Source: Salinilacustrithrix sp003476595 (GTDB taxonomy: Bacteria > Actinomycetota > Acidimicrobiia > Acidimicrobiales > Salinilacustritrichaceae). From it: a stretch of DNA of 64,000 nt. The stretch covers positions 62,001 through 126,000 of the forward strand of contig CAXAUZ010000002.1 of assembly GCA_963972525.1 (NCBI GenBank), in the 5' to 3' direction. This document shows, piece after piece, positions 15,233-23,269 of this stretch. Numbering within the stretch: the first letter of the stretch is position 1; the number at the start of each line of letters is the position of its first letter. The position numbers and the translations under genes were made by a program. The notes below the pieces were generated by a model, which did not search any database, had not been told where the DNA came from, and was given only the letters and a program-made list of their open reading frames with translations.

Positions 15233-16521
15233 GCCTCCCCCTCACCGCTCTCGCCGTCGTGGCCCTGCTCGTGGTCGTCGTCGTGCTCGCCCTGTGCGAG
15301 ACGGTCCTCGCGCACACCAGCCGGGCCCGGGTCGCGATGCTGGCCGACGAGGGCGCCCACCGCGCCGGCGACCTGGTGGCGCTCCTGGCCCGCCGCCAGA
15401 CCAACCTGACCGTCATCGTGGTCGTTCGCCACGCCGCCCAGATCGGGGCGGTGCTCGTCGTGCTCGCCCACGTCGAGCGCTACGACCCCCAGCCGATCGC
15501 GTGGGTCGGTGCCATCGCCGCCATCGTCGTCGTCTCCGCCTTCATCGAGGGCGTGGCCAAGACGATCGCCCTCGTCCGCACCGACGCCGTCGGCTACCGG
15601 GTGGCCCCCGTCGGTCGCTTCGTCACCCGCCTCCCGCTGCTGCCGCTGCTCGCCGAGCGCCTCGGCCGTCGGATCCGCCGCCGGGAGCCGGGCGACGACC
15701 ACGACCACGAGCGCCCGTCCGTGTCGGAGGAGGAATTGCTCGCGTTCGCCGAGGTCGCGGTCGAAGCCGAGGCGATCGAGGAGGAGGAGCAGGCCCTCAT
15801 CGAGTCGATCATCGAGTTCGGCGACACGATCGTCCGGGAGGTCATGGTGCCCCGCCTCGACATGGTCACCGTCGAGGCCAGCTGGCGGGTGAGCGACGTG
15901 ATGGAGGTCATCATCCTCAACGGGTTCAGCCGCATCCCGGTCATCGGCACGGGCATCGACGACATCGTCGGCCTCGCCTACGCGAAGGACCTCATGCGAT
16001 CCGAGCGCGACGGCACCGGGGACGAACCCGTCGGCCAGCACGTCCGGCCGGCCCGCTTCGTGCCCGAGCAGCAGCGGGTGTCGGTGCTGCTGCCCCAGAT
16101 GCAGGCGGAGCAGTTCCACATGGCGGTGGTCATCGACGAGTACGGCGGCGTCGCCGGCCTGGTCACCTTGGAGGACCTCATCGAGGAGCTCGTCGGCGAG
16201 ATCGTCGACGAGTACGACGTCGAGGACCCCATGGCCGAGCCGCTGCCCGGCGGCGCCTACCGGGTGAACGCCCGCATGCCGCTCGACGAGGTGAACGACC
16301 TCCTCGACGCCGACCTGCCGGAGGGCGACTGGGACACGATCGGTGGCCTGCTGTTCAGCTGGCTCGGGCACGTCCCGACGAACGGGGAGTCCATCGACAT
16401 CGGATCGCACCGGCTCACCGCGTCGCGCGTGCAGGGCCGCCGGATCGGCCTCGTCCGCATCGATCGCATCACCCCGGCCGAGGCAGCCGACGCCGACGTG
16501 GCATCGGAGCGGACCCGATGA
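15229..16521 (+). CDS. Hemolysin/CorC family transporter with CNNM, CBS and CorC_HlyC domains
   Basis: A 430-residue integral membrane protein of the CNNM/CorC family, members of which move or sense Mg2+ and related divalent cations. Four hydrophobic segments in residues 1-150 form the CNNM domain, though it is degenerate (for example VLALCETVLAHTSRARV at the family SAAETALTS position). An acidic helix (EAEAIEEEEQALIESIIEFGDTIVREVMVPR) leads into a CBS pair (VTVEASWRVSDVMEVII ... FVPEQQRVSVLLPQMQ) with VVIDEYGGVAGLVTLEDLIEELVGEI, then a CorC_HlyC domain. GTG 15229 overlaps ybeY; the stop overlaps era. The position between ybeY and era is standard. Confidence 0.92.
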   Translation: MSLPLTALAVVALLVVVVVLALCETVLAHTSRARVAMLADEGAHRAGDLVALLARRQTNLTVIVVVRHAAQIGAVLVVLAHVERYDPQPIAWVGAIAAIVVVSAFIEGVAKTIALVRTDAVGYRVAPVGRFVTRLPLLPLLAERLGRRIRRREPGDDHDHERPSVSEEELLAFAEVAVEAEAIEEEEQALIESIIEFGDTIVREVMVPRLDMVTVEASWRVSDVMEVIILNGFSRIPVIGTGIDDIVGLAYAKDLMRSERDGTGDEPVGQHVRPARFVPEQQRVSVLLPQMQAEQFHMAVVIDEYGGVAGLVTLEDLIEELVGEIVDEYDVEDPMAEPLPGGAYRVNARMPLDEVNDLLDADLPEGDWDTIGGLLFSWLGHVPTNGESIDIGSHRLTASRVQGRRIGLVRIDRITPAEAADADVASERTR

Positions 16522-17369
16522 GGTCCGGCTTCGTCACCTTCGTCGGACGTCCCAACGTGGGCAAGTCCACGCTGCTCAACCAGATCCTCGGCGAGAAGGT
16601 CTCCATCGTCTCGGACAAGGTCCAGACGACGCGGTCCCAGATCCGGGGTGTGCTCAACCTGGATGAGGGATCGGGCGGGCCGGCCCAGGTCGTCTTCGTC
16701 GACACGCCCGGGATCCACAAGCCGCGGACCCCGCTCGGCGACCGCCTCAACGCCACGGCCAGCAGCGCCGTGCGCGACGTCGACGTGGTGTGCCTGCTGG
16801 TGGACGCCACGATGCCGATCGGTCGTGGCGACCGCTTCATCGCCGAGAAGGTCCCCGAGGACGCCGTGCTCGTGGTGAACAAGGTCGACCGGGCCAGCCC
16901 GGAGCAGGTGCTGGCCCAGCTGTCGGCCGCGTCCGAGTTCGGGCTCGAGTCCTACTTCCCGGTGTCGGCCCGGACGGGCGACGGCGTCGACGACCTGGTC
17001 CAGCACCTGGTGAGCCGCCTGCCGGAGGGGCCGCAGTACTACCCGGAGGGCATGACCTCGGATCAGCCCGACGCCATCTGGGTGGCCGAGCTCGTGCGCG
17101 AGCAGCTCCTGGCCGTCACTCGCGACGAGCTGCCGCACTCCATCGCCACCCGCGTCACCGAGCTCGAGTGGCCCTACATCCGGGTCGAGATCATGGTGGA
17201 GCGCGACTCCCAGAAGGGGATCGTCATCGGCCACAAGGGTGCGGTCCTCAAGGAGGTGGGTTCCAAGGTGCGGGCCCAGCTGCGGGAGGGGGCCTACCTG
17301 GAGCTGCAGGTCGTCGTCCGCAAGGACTGGCAGCGTCGCCCCGCCGACCTGGACGATCTCGGCTTCTGA
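16518..17369 (+). CDS. era: GTPase Era
   Basis: GTPase that binds the 16S rRNA 3' end and helps 30S subunit maturation. G1 is GRPNVGKSTLLN (residues 10-21), switch region TTRSQIRG, G3 DTPGIHKP, G4 NKVD and G5 VSARTGDG; the C-terminal KH domain contains IVIGHKGAVLKEVGSKVR. The 283-residue length is slightly below the family norm of about 300. The ATG at 16518 overlaps the corC stop by four bases. Function fits YbeY and PhoH upstream. Confidence 0.96.
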   Translation: MRSGFVTFVGRPNVGKSTLLNQILGEKVSIVSDKVQTTRSQIRGVLNLDEGSGGPAQVVFVDTPGIHKPRTPLGDRLNATASSAVRDVDVVCLLVDATMPIGRGDRFIAEKVPEDAVLVVNKVDRASPEQVLAQLSAASEFGLESYFPVSARTGDGVDDLVQHLVSRLPEGPQYYPEGMTSDQPDAIWVAELVREQLLAVTRDELPHSIATRVTELEWPYIRVEIMVERDSQKGIVIGHKGAVLKEVGSKVRAQLREGAYLELQVVVRKDWQRRPADLDDLGF

Positions 17370-17405
17370 CGCTTGTGCCGCGTTCATCGCGCGTTGTCGA
17401 CCACG

Positions 17406-17411
17406 TACGCT
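17406..17411 (+). promoter_or_regulatory. -10-like TACGCT before the B12-binding regulator
   Basis: TACGCT ends nine bases before the ATG at 17421 and no Shine-Dalgarno sequence lies between them. The gene therefore probably has its own promoter and a leaderless start, separate from era. Confidence 0.4.
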
Positions 17412-17420
17412 GGCCGCACC

Positions 17421-18230
17421 ATGGCCGACCGCATCGACCTCCAGGAGGCTGCCCGTCGGCTCGGGGTGCACTACCAGACCGCGTACCGGTGGGTGCGCGA
17501 GGGGCGGATCCCGGCGGTGCGGGTGCGGGGCCGCTACGAGCTCGAGATCAGCGACGTGGACGCCTACGCCCGCGAGCGCGACGCGCCCAGCCCGGCGACG
17601 GTGCGGGGCAGTCGGCGCGAGTGGGGTCGATCGGCCGATCGGCTCCTGGCCGCGCTCTGCGACGGCGACGAGCGGACCGCCACCGATGTCGTGTCCCGCC
17701 TGCACGCCCAGGGCGAGTCGACCCTCGACGTGCTGTCCCGCGTCGTGGCGCCGGCCATGGCCGGCATCGGGGACCGGTGGGCGGCGGGCGAGCTGACCGT
17801 GGCCCACGAGCACCGGGCGTCGGAGGTCGTGTCCCGGCTGCTCGTCGGCATCGACCAGCGGCGTCCCGGGCGGCCGCGCGGCACCGTGGTCGTCACCGCC
17901 CCGCCCGGTGAGCAGCACGGCCTGCCGGTGGACATGGCTGCGGCCGTGCTGCGCGAGGACGGCTGGAACGTCGAGCTGCTGGGTCGGGACATGCCGGCGG
18001 ACGCGCTGCACGGCTTCGTCGCATCGATCGCCCCCGACCTGGTGGTGCTGACCGTGACGACCCCAGCGGCGGCCGCCGCGGCCGACGCGATCAGCCACGA
18101 CCTGAGCGATGCCGGCCACGACGTGCTGGTGGGGGAGCCGGGTCGGACCCTGTCCGACCTGGTCCAGGGCGCTCGGGCCGTGCGGGCCGAGCAGCGCCGG
18201 CTCCTGGCCCGGCGCCGCGGACCTCAGTAG
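17421..18230 (+). CDS. HTH regulator with cobalamin-binding domain (CarH/LitR-like photoreceptor candidate)
   Basis: A 269-residue regulator. Residues 5-52 are an excisionase-type HTH (LQEAARRLGVHYQTAYRWVREGRIP plus wing and DVDAYARE). Residues about 68-140 match the helical B12-binding cap, and W120-x9-E130-H131 (RWAAGELTVAHEH) is the Wx9EH motif that CarH-type photoreceptors use around adenosylcobalamin. The Rossmann B12 domain follows, with E164-x-H166 as candidate lower cobalt ligand (the usual DxHxxG is EQHGLP here) and VVLTVTTPAA. Known CarH tetramers repress in the dark and fall apart in light. Targets are not evident. The 3' end overlaps the convergent PlsY-like gene by seven bases. 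Confidence 0.8.
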   Translation: MADRIDLQEAARRLGVHYQTAYRWVREGRIPAVRVRGRYELEISDVDAYARERDAPSPATVRGSRREWGRSADRLLAALCDGDERTATDVVSRLHAQGESTLDVLSRVVAPAMAGIGDRWAAGELTVAHEHRASEVVSRLLVGIDQRRPGRPRGTVVVTAPPGEQHGLPVDMAAAVLREDGWNVELLGRDMPADALHGFVASIAPDLVVLTVTTPAAAAAADAISHDLSDAGHDVLVGEPGRTLSDLVQGARAVRAEQRRLLARRRGPQ

Positions 18231-18838
18231 GCGGCGCCGAGGGGACGGTCGTGCCACCACCGGGTGCCGAGGACGATGGTGAGCACCATCGACCAGACCG
18301 TGGCCTCCGGCCCGGCCGGCAGCCCCCACGCCGGCAGCCACTCGAGGACCCAGCCCAGCCACGCGGTGGGCAGCAGCACGGCGATGGCGGCACCCTTCGC
18401 CAGCCGGGCGGAACGGGTGAGGCCGAGGCCGAGGGCGCCGGCGGCCACGGTGGCGAACAGGAACCACGGGTAGTGCACGGCGAGCAGGGCGGCGGCGGGT
18501 GCGAGCCCGGCACCCCCGTGGAAGCGCCGGAAGACCGGTGCGCAGATCCCCGTCACCACCGCCAGCCCGGACCACAGCGCCACGGAGTGCCAGGCGGAGA
18601 GCACCTGGTTGGAGAAGTAGCCGATGCGGGAGAAGCCGCTGCCGGGGGAGACCTGCTCGATCGCCCACCACGCCGCGGTGGACACGGCGAGGGCGGTGAA
18701 GGCCTCGACCACCAGGTCGGCGGGACGGGGGGTGCCCTCGTCCTCCCGGGTCAGCCAGAGGGCGACGGTGGCGCCGACCAGGTAGCCGGACAGGACGATG
18801 GGGCCGGCCAGGATGGCGACGGCCGACAGGCTGCGCAC
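18224..18838 (-). CDS. Divergent PlsY-like (glycerol-3-phosphate acyltransferase family) membrane protein
   Basis: A 204-residue protein with about six hydrophobic helices. The start AILAGPIVLSGYLVGATVALWL resembles the PlsY N-terminus and VFRRFHGGAGLAPAAALLA occupies the place of the family FxGGKGVAT loop, but the central GSGNxGATN-type motif is not recognisable and the Lys of GGKG is Ala. PlsY transfers acyl from acyl-phosphate to glycerol-3-phosphate in phospholipid synthesis; whether this copy is active is doubtful. The GTG at 18838 comes one base after the dinG stop, so the two are co-transcribed. Alternative: a family-specific membrane protein without acyltransferase activity. Confidence 0.6.
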   Translation of the reverse strand: MRSLSAVAILAGPIVLSGYLVGATVALWLTREDEGTPRPADLVVEAFTALAVSTAAWWAIEQVSPGSGFSRIGYFSNQVLSAWHSVALWSGLAVVTGICAPVFRRFHGGAGLAPAAALLAVHYPWFLFATVAAGALGLGLTRSARLAKGAAIAVLLPTAWLGWVLEWLPAWGLPAGPEATVWSMVLTIVLGTRWWHDRPLGAAY

Positions 18839-18839
18839 C

Positions 18840-20696
18840 TCAGCGGAGCTCCCCGAGCAGGGCGAGCACCTCGGCGCGGTCCTTGGTGCGACGCATCGGC
18901 GGGAGCCCGCGGATGAGGTCCCAGCGGTAGCCGGCGGTGGCCAGGCGTGGGTCCAGCACGGCGACCACGCCGGTGTCCTCGGCCGTGCGGATGAGGCGCC
19001 CGGCGCCCTGGGCGAGCAGCGTGGACGCCCGGGGGAGGTCGATGAGCTCGAAGGCGCGCCGGCCGACCTGCTCGCGCCGGGCATCGAGGAGCGGGTCGTC
19101 GGGGCGGGCGAAGGGCAGCTTGTCGATGATCACGCACGACAGCGACGGGCCGGGCACGTCGACGCCCTCCCAGAACGACATGGTGGCGAACAGGCTGGCG
19201 GCGGCCTCGTCGGTGAAGGCCGAGAGCAGCGCCGGCTTGGGCTGCTCGCCCTGGGCCAGCACGGGCGTGTCGAGGCGGGGGCGCAGGGCCTCCACCGCGG
19301 CCTGCATCGCCTTCCACGACGTGAACAGGGCCATGGTGCGCCCACCAGCGGCCTCGATGAGCGCGGCGATCTCGTCGTGGACGGCGTCGGCGCGCTCCTG
19401 GCGGGGATCGGGCAGGTGGGTGGCGCAGTAGAGGACCGCGTTGGCCTCGTAGTCGAAGGGGCTGCCCACATCGATCTCGGTGGTGTTGCCCATGGGCAGG
19501 CCGAGGCGGGTGGGCAGCTTCGGCGGGATCGTGGCCGAGCACAGCACCGCGGTGGTCTCCCGCCAGAGCAGCTCCTCGAGCAGGCCGGCGACGTCGATCG
19601 GGGCGATCCGCAGCCGGGCCGAGCCGGGCCGGCCCTCCACCCACGCCACGCTGCCGGTGGGGACGACGCTGGCCCGCAGGATGGCCTCGGACAGGCCGAG
19701 GAGCTGCTGGGAGGCGCGGTTCCGGCGGGCGACGACGTCCACGTTGGACTCGGGCACGCCCTTCAGCGCGGTGCTCGCGGCGTCCAGCTTCGTCCGGAGC
19801 TGGGTGAGCTGGTCGACGAGGCGGGACGGGGGTGGGTCGAGCCGCTGGCCGACGAGGTCGTCGAGCACGTCGGCGATGCGCGCCGAGATGGCGAGGATGT
19901 CGGTGACGAGGGCGTCGTCGGCGATGACCCGGCCCACGGCGTAGGCCGCCGCGCTGATGCGGCCACTCGTGAGCTCGCTGCCGGAGGTCGAGGACACGAC
20001 CTCCTCGACCCGGTGGGCCTCGTCGAGGACGACGAGGTCGTGTGGTGGCAGGACGACCCCGCCGGCGGCGATGTGGGTGCCGTAGAGGTGGGTGTTCACC
20101 ACGATCACGTCCGCCTCGGCGGCACGGCGGCGCGCACCTTCGGCGAAGCACGTCTCGCCCTTGGGGCACTTCGACGCGCCGGGGCACTCGTCCGAGCCGA
20201 CCGAGACGGTGTCCCACACCGCGGCCCGGGGCTCCAGGGCGAGCTCGGCCCGGTCGCCGATCTCGGTCTCGTTCGCCCACTCGAGCACGGCGGTGAGCCC
20301 GGGGTCGTCGTTGGCGACGTCGAGGCGACCCTGGCGGTCGTCGAGCAGCTCGGCGACCCGCTGGCGGCACACGTAGTTGGACCGGCCCTTGAGGATGGCC
20401 CAGGAGAACCCGCCGACGTGGGCGTCGAGGAAGGGCAGGTCCTTGCCGGCGAGCTGGTCCTGCAGGGCCTTGGTGGCGGTGGCGACCACGACCCGGGCGC
20501 CGGTGACCACGGCGGGCACGAGGTAGGCCAGCGTCTTGCCGGTGCCGGTGCCGGCCTGCACCACCAGGTGGCGGCCGGACTCGATGGCGTCGGCGACGGC
20601 CTCGGCCATGACGCGCTGGCCGTCGCGCACCTCGCCGCCGCCGGGCAGCTGGGCGACGACCTTCTCCAGCGTCTCGGCGATCTCGGGGGCGGCCAC
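18840..20696 (-). CDS. dinG: DinG/XPD-type ATP-dependent DNA helicase
   Basis: A 618-residue superfamily 2 helicase related to DinG/YoaA/XPD, acting on damaged or structured DNA. Walker A is VQAGTGTGKTLAYLVPA (about residue 45), the DEAH box is LVVLDEAHRVEE, and four cysteines in the N-terminal half (VCRQR, DECPGASKCPKGETCF) fit the Fe-S cluster domain. Helicase motifs LFTSWKAMQAAVE, MSFWEGVDVPG and QGAGRLIRT are intact. The GTG at 20696 is preceded by TACCGT six bases upstream on the minus strand, so a leaderless start is likely. Confidence 0.93.
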   Translation of the reverse strand: MAAPEIAETLEKVVAQLPGGGEVRDGQRVMAEAVADAIESGRHLVVQAGTGTGKTLAYLVPAVVTGARVVVATATKALQDQLAGKDLPFLDAHVGGFSWAILKGRSNYVCRQRVAELLDDRQGRLDVANDDPGLTAVLEWANETEIGDRAELALEPRAAVWDTVSVGSDECPGASKCPKGETCFAEGARRRAAEADVIVVNTHLYGTHIAAGGVVLPPHDLVVLDEAHRVEEVVSSTSGSELTSGRISAAAYAVGRVIADDALVTDILAISARIADVLDDLVGQRLDPPPSRLVDQLTQLRTKLDAASTALKGVPESNVDVVARRNRASQQLLGLSEAILRASVVPTGSVAWVEGRPGSARLRIAPIDVAGLLEELLWRETTAVLCSATIPPKLPTRLGLPMGNTTEIDVGSPFDYEANAVLYCATHLPDPRQERADAVHDEIAALIEAAGGRTMALFTSWKAMQAAVEALRPRLDTPVLAQGEQPKPALLSAFTDEAAASLFATMSFWEGVDVPGPSLSCVIIDKLPFARPDDPLLDARREQVGRRAFELIDLPRASTLLAQGAGRLIRTAEDTGVVAVLDPRLATAGYRWDLIRGLPPMRRTKDRAEVLALLGELR

Positions 20697-20702
20697 CGTG
20701 CG

Positions 20703-20708
20703 ACGGTA
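20703..20708 (-). promoter_or_regulatory. -10-like TACCGT before dinG
   Basis: On the minus strand TACCGT ends six bases before the GTG start at 20696 with no Shine-Dalgarno sequence between, as expected for a leaderless transcript. Confidence 0.4.
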
Positions 20709-20746
20709 CCGCGCTCCCGGTGACACGCCGGGCGATCGGAGGGTGC

Positions 20747-21649
20747 CTACTCGTCGAGGCGGTCGACCACCGCGCCGGACCGGTTGGCGCCGACGGCGAC
20801 CTCGGTGTCGACGCGCGGGACCTCGAGGGGGACCTGCACGGTGCCGTGATGGGACTCCCACTCGATGACGTTGACGGTGGAGCCGTAGACGACCAGGCGG
20901 CCGAAGAAGGCCAGCCACAGCAGGATGGCGACGACGATGCCGAGCGATCCGTAGAGCGCGGAGGAGTTGGCCACCAGCTTCGGCACGTACACGGTGCCGA
21001 CCAGCTTCAGCACCTCGAAGCCGACGGCGCAGAAGGCGGCACCGGGTGCCAGCGCCCGCCAGCCCACGTGGACGCGCCCGAGTGCCCAGAACAGCCAGAG
21101 GAACAGCGCGAAGTTGACGGCGAGGCCGGCCAGCACGGAGAGGGGAGCGAAGAACCCGGGCAGGAAGTTGATGAGGGCGCTGAGGGCCAGGGACCCGACG
21201 AGGATGACCCCGCCGCCGGCGACGACGCCGATCGCCTTCAGCTTGTCCTTGAGCCCGGTCCCGAGCGTCTGCCACGTGCTGTCCACGGCGCGCTGGAGCG
21301 CCACGACCACGTTCAGCCCGCTCCACAGCAGGGTGGCGAGGCCGATGGCGCCGGTCGTGCCCCGGTTCTCCTTGGCGGTGTCGATCGCGGCGCGCAGGTC
21401 CTCGGCGAGCTGGTCGTCGGCGGCGATGCCGAGCGAGTCGATGACCTCGTCGGCGAAGGTGACGTCGTCGGCGGCGACGAAGCCCACGATCGCGACCGCC
21501 AGGATCAGGAGCGGGAACAGGGACAGGAAGGCCTGCAGCGCGATGCCGTTGGCCAGCGCGGTGCCCTTCACCTCGCCGAAGCGCTCCTGCACCCGCAGGA
21601 GCCATCCCAGGACGGGGTACTCGGCCAGTCTCTCCTTGATGGACGCCAC
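20747..21649 (-). CDS. YihY/BrkB family inner-membrane protein
   Basis: A 300-residue membrane protein with about six helices. The N-terminal half has GTALANGIALQAFLSLFPLLILAVAIVGF (family signature FxxxLSLFPLL), ATLLWSGLNVVVALQRAVDSTW in the middle, and the C-terminal helices with SLGIVVAILLWLAFFGRLVVYGS. The family was once called ribonuclease BN, but that assignment was wrong; its function is unknown and a transport role has been proposed. The start codon is GTG. Divergent from uppS across 83 bases. Confidence 0.88.
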   Translation of the reverse strand: MASIKERLAEYPVLGWLLRVQERFGEVKGTALANGIALQAFLSLFPLLILAVAIVGFVAADDVTFADEVIDSLGIAADDQLAEDLRAAIDTAKENRGTTGAIGLATLLWSGLNVVVALQRAVDSTWQTLGTGLKDKLKAIGVVAGGGVILVGSLALSALINFLPGFFAPLSVLAGLAVNFALFLWLFWALGRVHVGWRALAPGAAFCAVGFEVLKLVGTVYVPKLVANSSALYGSLGIVVAILLWLAFFGRLVVYGSTVNVIEWESHHGTVQVPLEVPRVDTEVAVGANRSGAVVDRLDE

Positions 21650-21719
21650 GGGCCCTTGTTACCCGGATGTGGCGCAGGTCCAGACATCACCGTGTCGCGG
21701 GCGGCCCGGTCGCCAGAGG

Positions 21720-21725
21720 TAGCGT
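21720..21725 (+). promoter_or_regulatory. -10-like TAGCGT before uppS
   Basis: TAGCGT ends seven bases before the ATG at 21733. There is no ribosome binding site between the two, so the transcript may begin at the start codon. Confidence 0.45.
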
Positions 21726-21732
21726 CGGCTCC

Positions 21733-22458
21733 ATGGCCGTCGAGGGCATCGACCCGGCGCGGGTGCCGCGCCACATCGCCGCCGTCATGGACGGCAACGG
21801 CAGGTGGGCGGAGCGGCGCGGCCTCAAGCGCACCGAGGGCCACGCCGCCGGCGAGGAGGCCCTGCTCGACGCCACGAACGGGTGCCTGGACCTCGGGGTC
21901 GACTGGTTCACCGTCTACGCGTTCTCCACAGAGAACTGGAAGCGGCCCACCGACGAGGTGCGCTACCTGATGGGGTTCAACGAGTCGCTGCTGCTGCGCC
22001 GGCGCGACGAGCTGCACGAGAAGAACGTGCGCATGCGCTTCATCGGCCGTCGGGGCTGGCGGGTGCCCAAGCGGGTCCTGCGCCGCATGGACGAGTCCCT
22101 CGAGCTGACCCAGCACAACACCGGCATGACGCTGACGATCGCGTTCGACTACGGCGGTCGGGCCGAGCTGGTCGACGCGGTGCGGGCCATCGTCGAGGAG
22201 GGCGTGCCTGCGGACAAGATCACCGAGAAGACGATCGCCCGGCACCTGTACGACCCCGACATGCCGGACCCCGACCTGATGATCCGCACGTCCGGTGAGC
22301 AGCGGATCTCCAACTACCTGCTCTGGCAGCTGGCGTACAGCGAGCTCACCTTCCCCGACGTGCTGTGGCCGGACTTCCGGCGGGAGCACCTCTTCGACGC
22401 GGTCCGGGAGTACCAGGAGCGCCAGCGCCGCTTCGGGGGCGTCGAGCGGTCGTCGTGA
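21733..22458 (+). CDS. uppS: Isoprenyl transferase (cis-prenyl diphosphate synthase, UppS)
   Basis: Elongates allylic diphosphates with isopentenyl diphosphate in cis configuration to make the lipid carrier for peptidoglycan synthesis. 241 residues with the signatures HIAAVMDGNGRWAERRG (catalytic Asp and P-loop), GHAAGEE, FSTENWKRP and DLMIRTSGEQRISNYLLWQ; all key residues are present. The ATG at 21733 is favoured over the earlier in-frame ATG at 21667, because the family N-terminus begins here and a -10-like element lies just upstream. The stop overlaps recO (GTGA). Confidence 0.95.
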   Translation: MAVEGIDPARVPRHIAAVMDGNGRWAERRGLKRTEGHAAGEEALLDATNGCLDLGVDWFTVYAFSTENWKRPTDEVRYLMGFNESLLLRRRDELHEKNVRMRFIGRRGWRVPKRVLRRMDESLELTQHNTGMTLTIAFDYGGRAELVDAVRAIVEEGVPADKITEKTIARHLYDPDMPDPDLMIRTSGEQRISNYLLWQLAYSELTFPDVLWPDFRREHLFDAVREYQERQRRFGGVERSS

Positions 22459-23177
22459 GCGGGTCCCGGCTCTACCGGGACGAGGGCGTGGTGCTGCGCA
22501 CCTACAAGCTCGGCGAGGCCGACCGCATCGTGGTGCTCGCCACCCAGCAGCACGGCAAGGTCCGGGCCGTCGCCAAGGGCGTGCGCAAGACGAAGTCGAA
22601 GTTCGGCGCCCGCCTCGAGCCGCTGTCGCACGTGGCGCTGCAGCTGTACGAGGGCCGGAACCTGGACACGATCACCCAGGTCGAGGGCATCGACGCCTTC
22701 CGCCCGATCCGCGACGACCTCGACCGCTACGGCGCGGCCATGACCGTGCTCGAGGTGGTCGATCAGCTGTCCATGGAGCGCGAGTCCGACCCGCACCGGT
22801 TCCGGATGCTGGTGGGTGTCCTGCGCACGCTCGCCGACAACGACAACCCCCTGGTGGTGCCGGCCTTCGAGCTGAAGGTGCTGGCCCACGAGGGCCTCGG
22901 GCTCCAGGTCGACGAGTGCGTGTCGTGCGGGGCCGGCGACCCGCTGGTCGCCATCGACCTGCTCAGCGGTGGCATGCGGTGCCCCACGTGCCGACAGGGG
23001 CGGGCGGTGTCGGGCGAAGCGCTCCGGCTGCTCCGCGCCATCCTCGGTGGACGGCTCTCGACGGTGCTCGCCGAGGAGCCGTCACCGGCCGCGGCTGAGG
23101 TCGCCGCCATCGCCACCGAAGCGGTGGAGCAGCTCATCGAGCGGCGCCTGCGGACCCCGGGGCTGCTCGGGCACTGA
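22455..23177 (+). CDS. recO: DNA repair protein RecO
   Basis: Recombination mediator that works with RecF/RecR to load RecA on SSB-coated DNA. 240 residues: an N-terminal OB fold (YRDEGVVLRTYKLGEADRIV, GVRKTKSKFGARLEPLSHV), a helical centre, and a zinc site CVSCGAG ... MRCPTCR in the C-terminal half. GTG 22455 overlaps the uppS stop by four bases, giving the expected start. A possible hairpin (CTGCTCGG at 23163-23170 with CCGAGCAG at 23188-23195) overlaps the stop codon region. Confidence 0.94.
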   Translation: MSGSRLYRDEGVVLRTYKLGEADRIVVLATQQHGKVRAVAKGVRKTKSKFGARLEPLSHVALQLYEGRNLDTITQVEGIDAFRPIRDDLDRYGAAMTVLEVVDQLSMERESDPHRFRMLVGVLRTLADNDNPLVVPAFELKVLAHEGLGLQVDECVSCGAGDPLVAIDLLSGGMRCPTCRQGRAVSGEALRLLRAILGGRLSTVLAEEPSPAAAEVAAIATEAVEQLIERRLRTPGLLGH

Positions 23178-23269
23178 GACGGCACTGCCGAGCAGACCGC
23201 CCTGTGGGGGCCGGCGTCGGGAGCGCCAGCGAGCAGTCGGCACGCGGCGCTGCGGAGCAGACCGCCGGA

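Noticed and set aside
23178..23269. Twice repeated GAGCAGACCGCC between recO and the RDD gene as a possible mobile element or attachment site
   Set aside because: Only 12 bases, 65 bases apart, with no other sign of a mobile element; more likely part of a terminator region.
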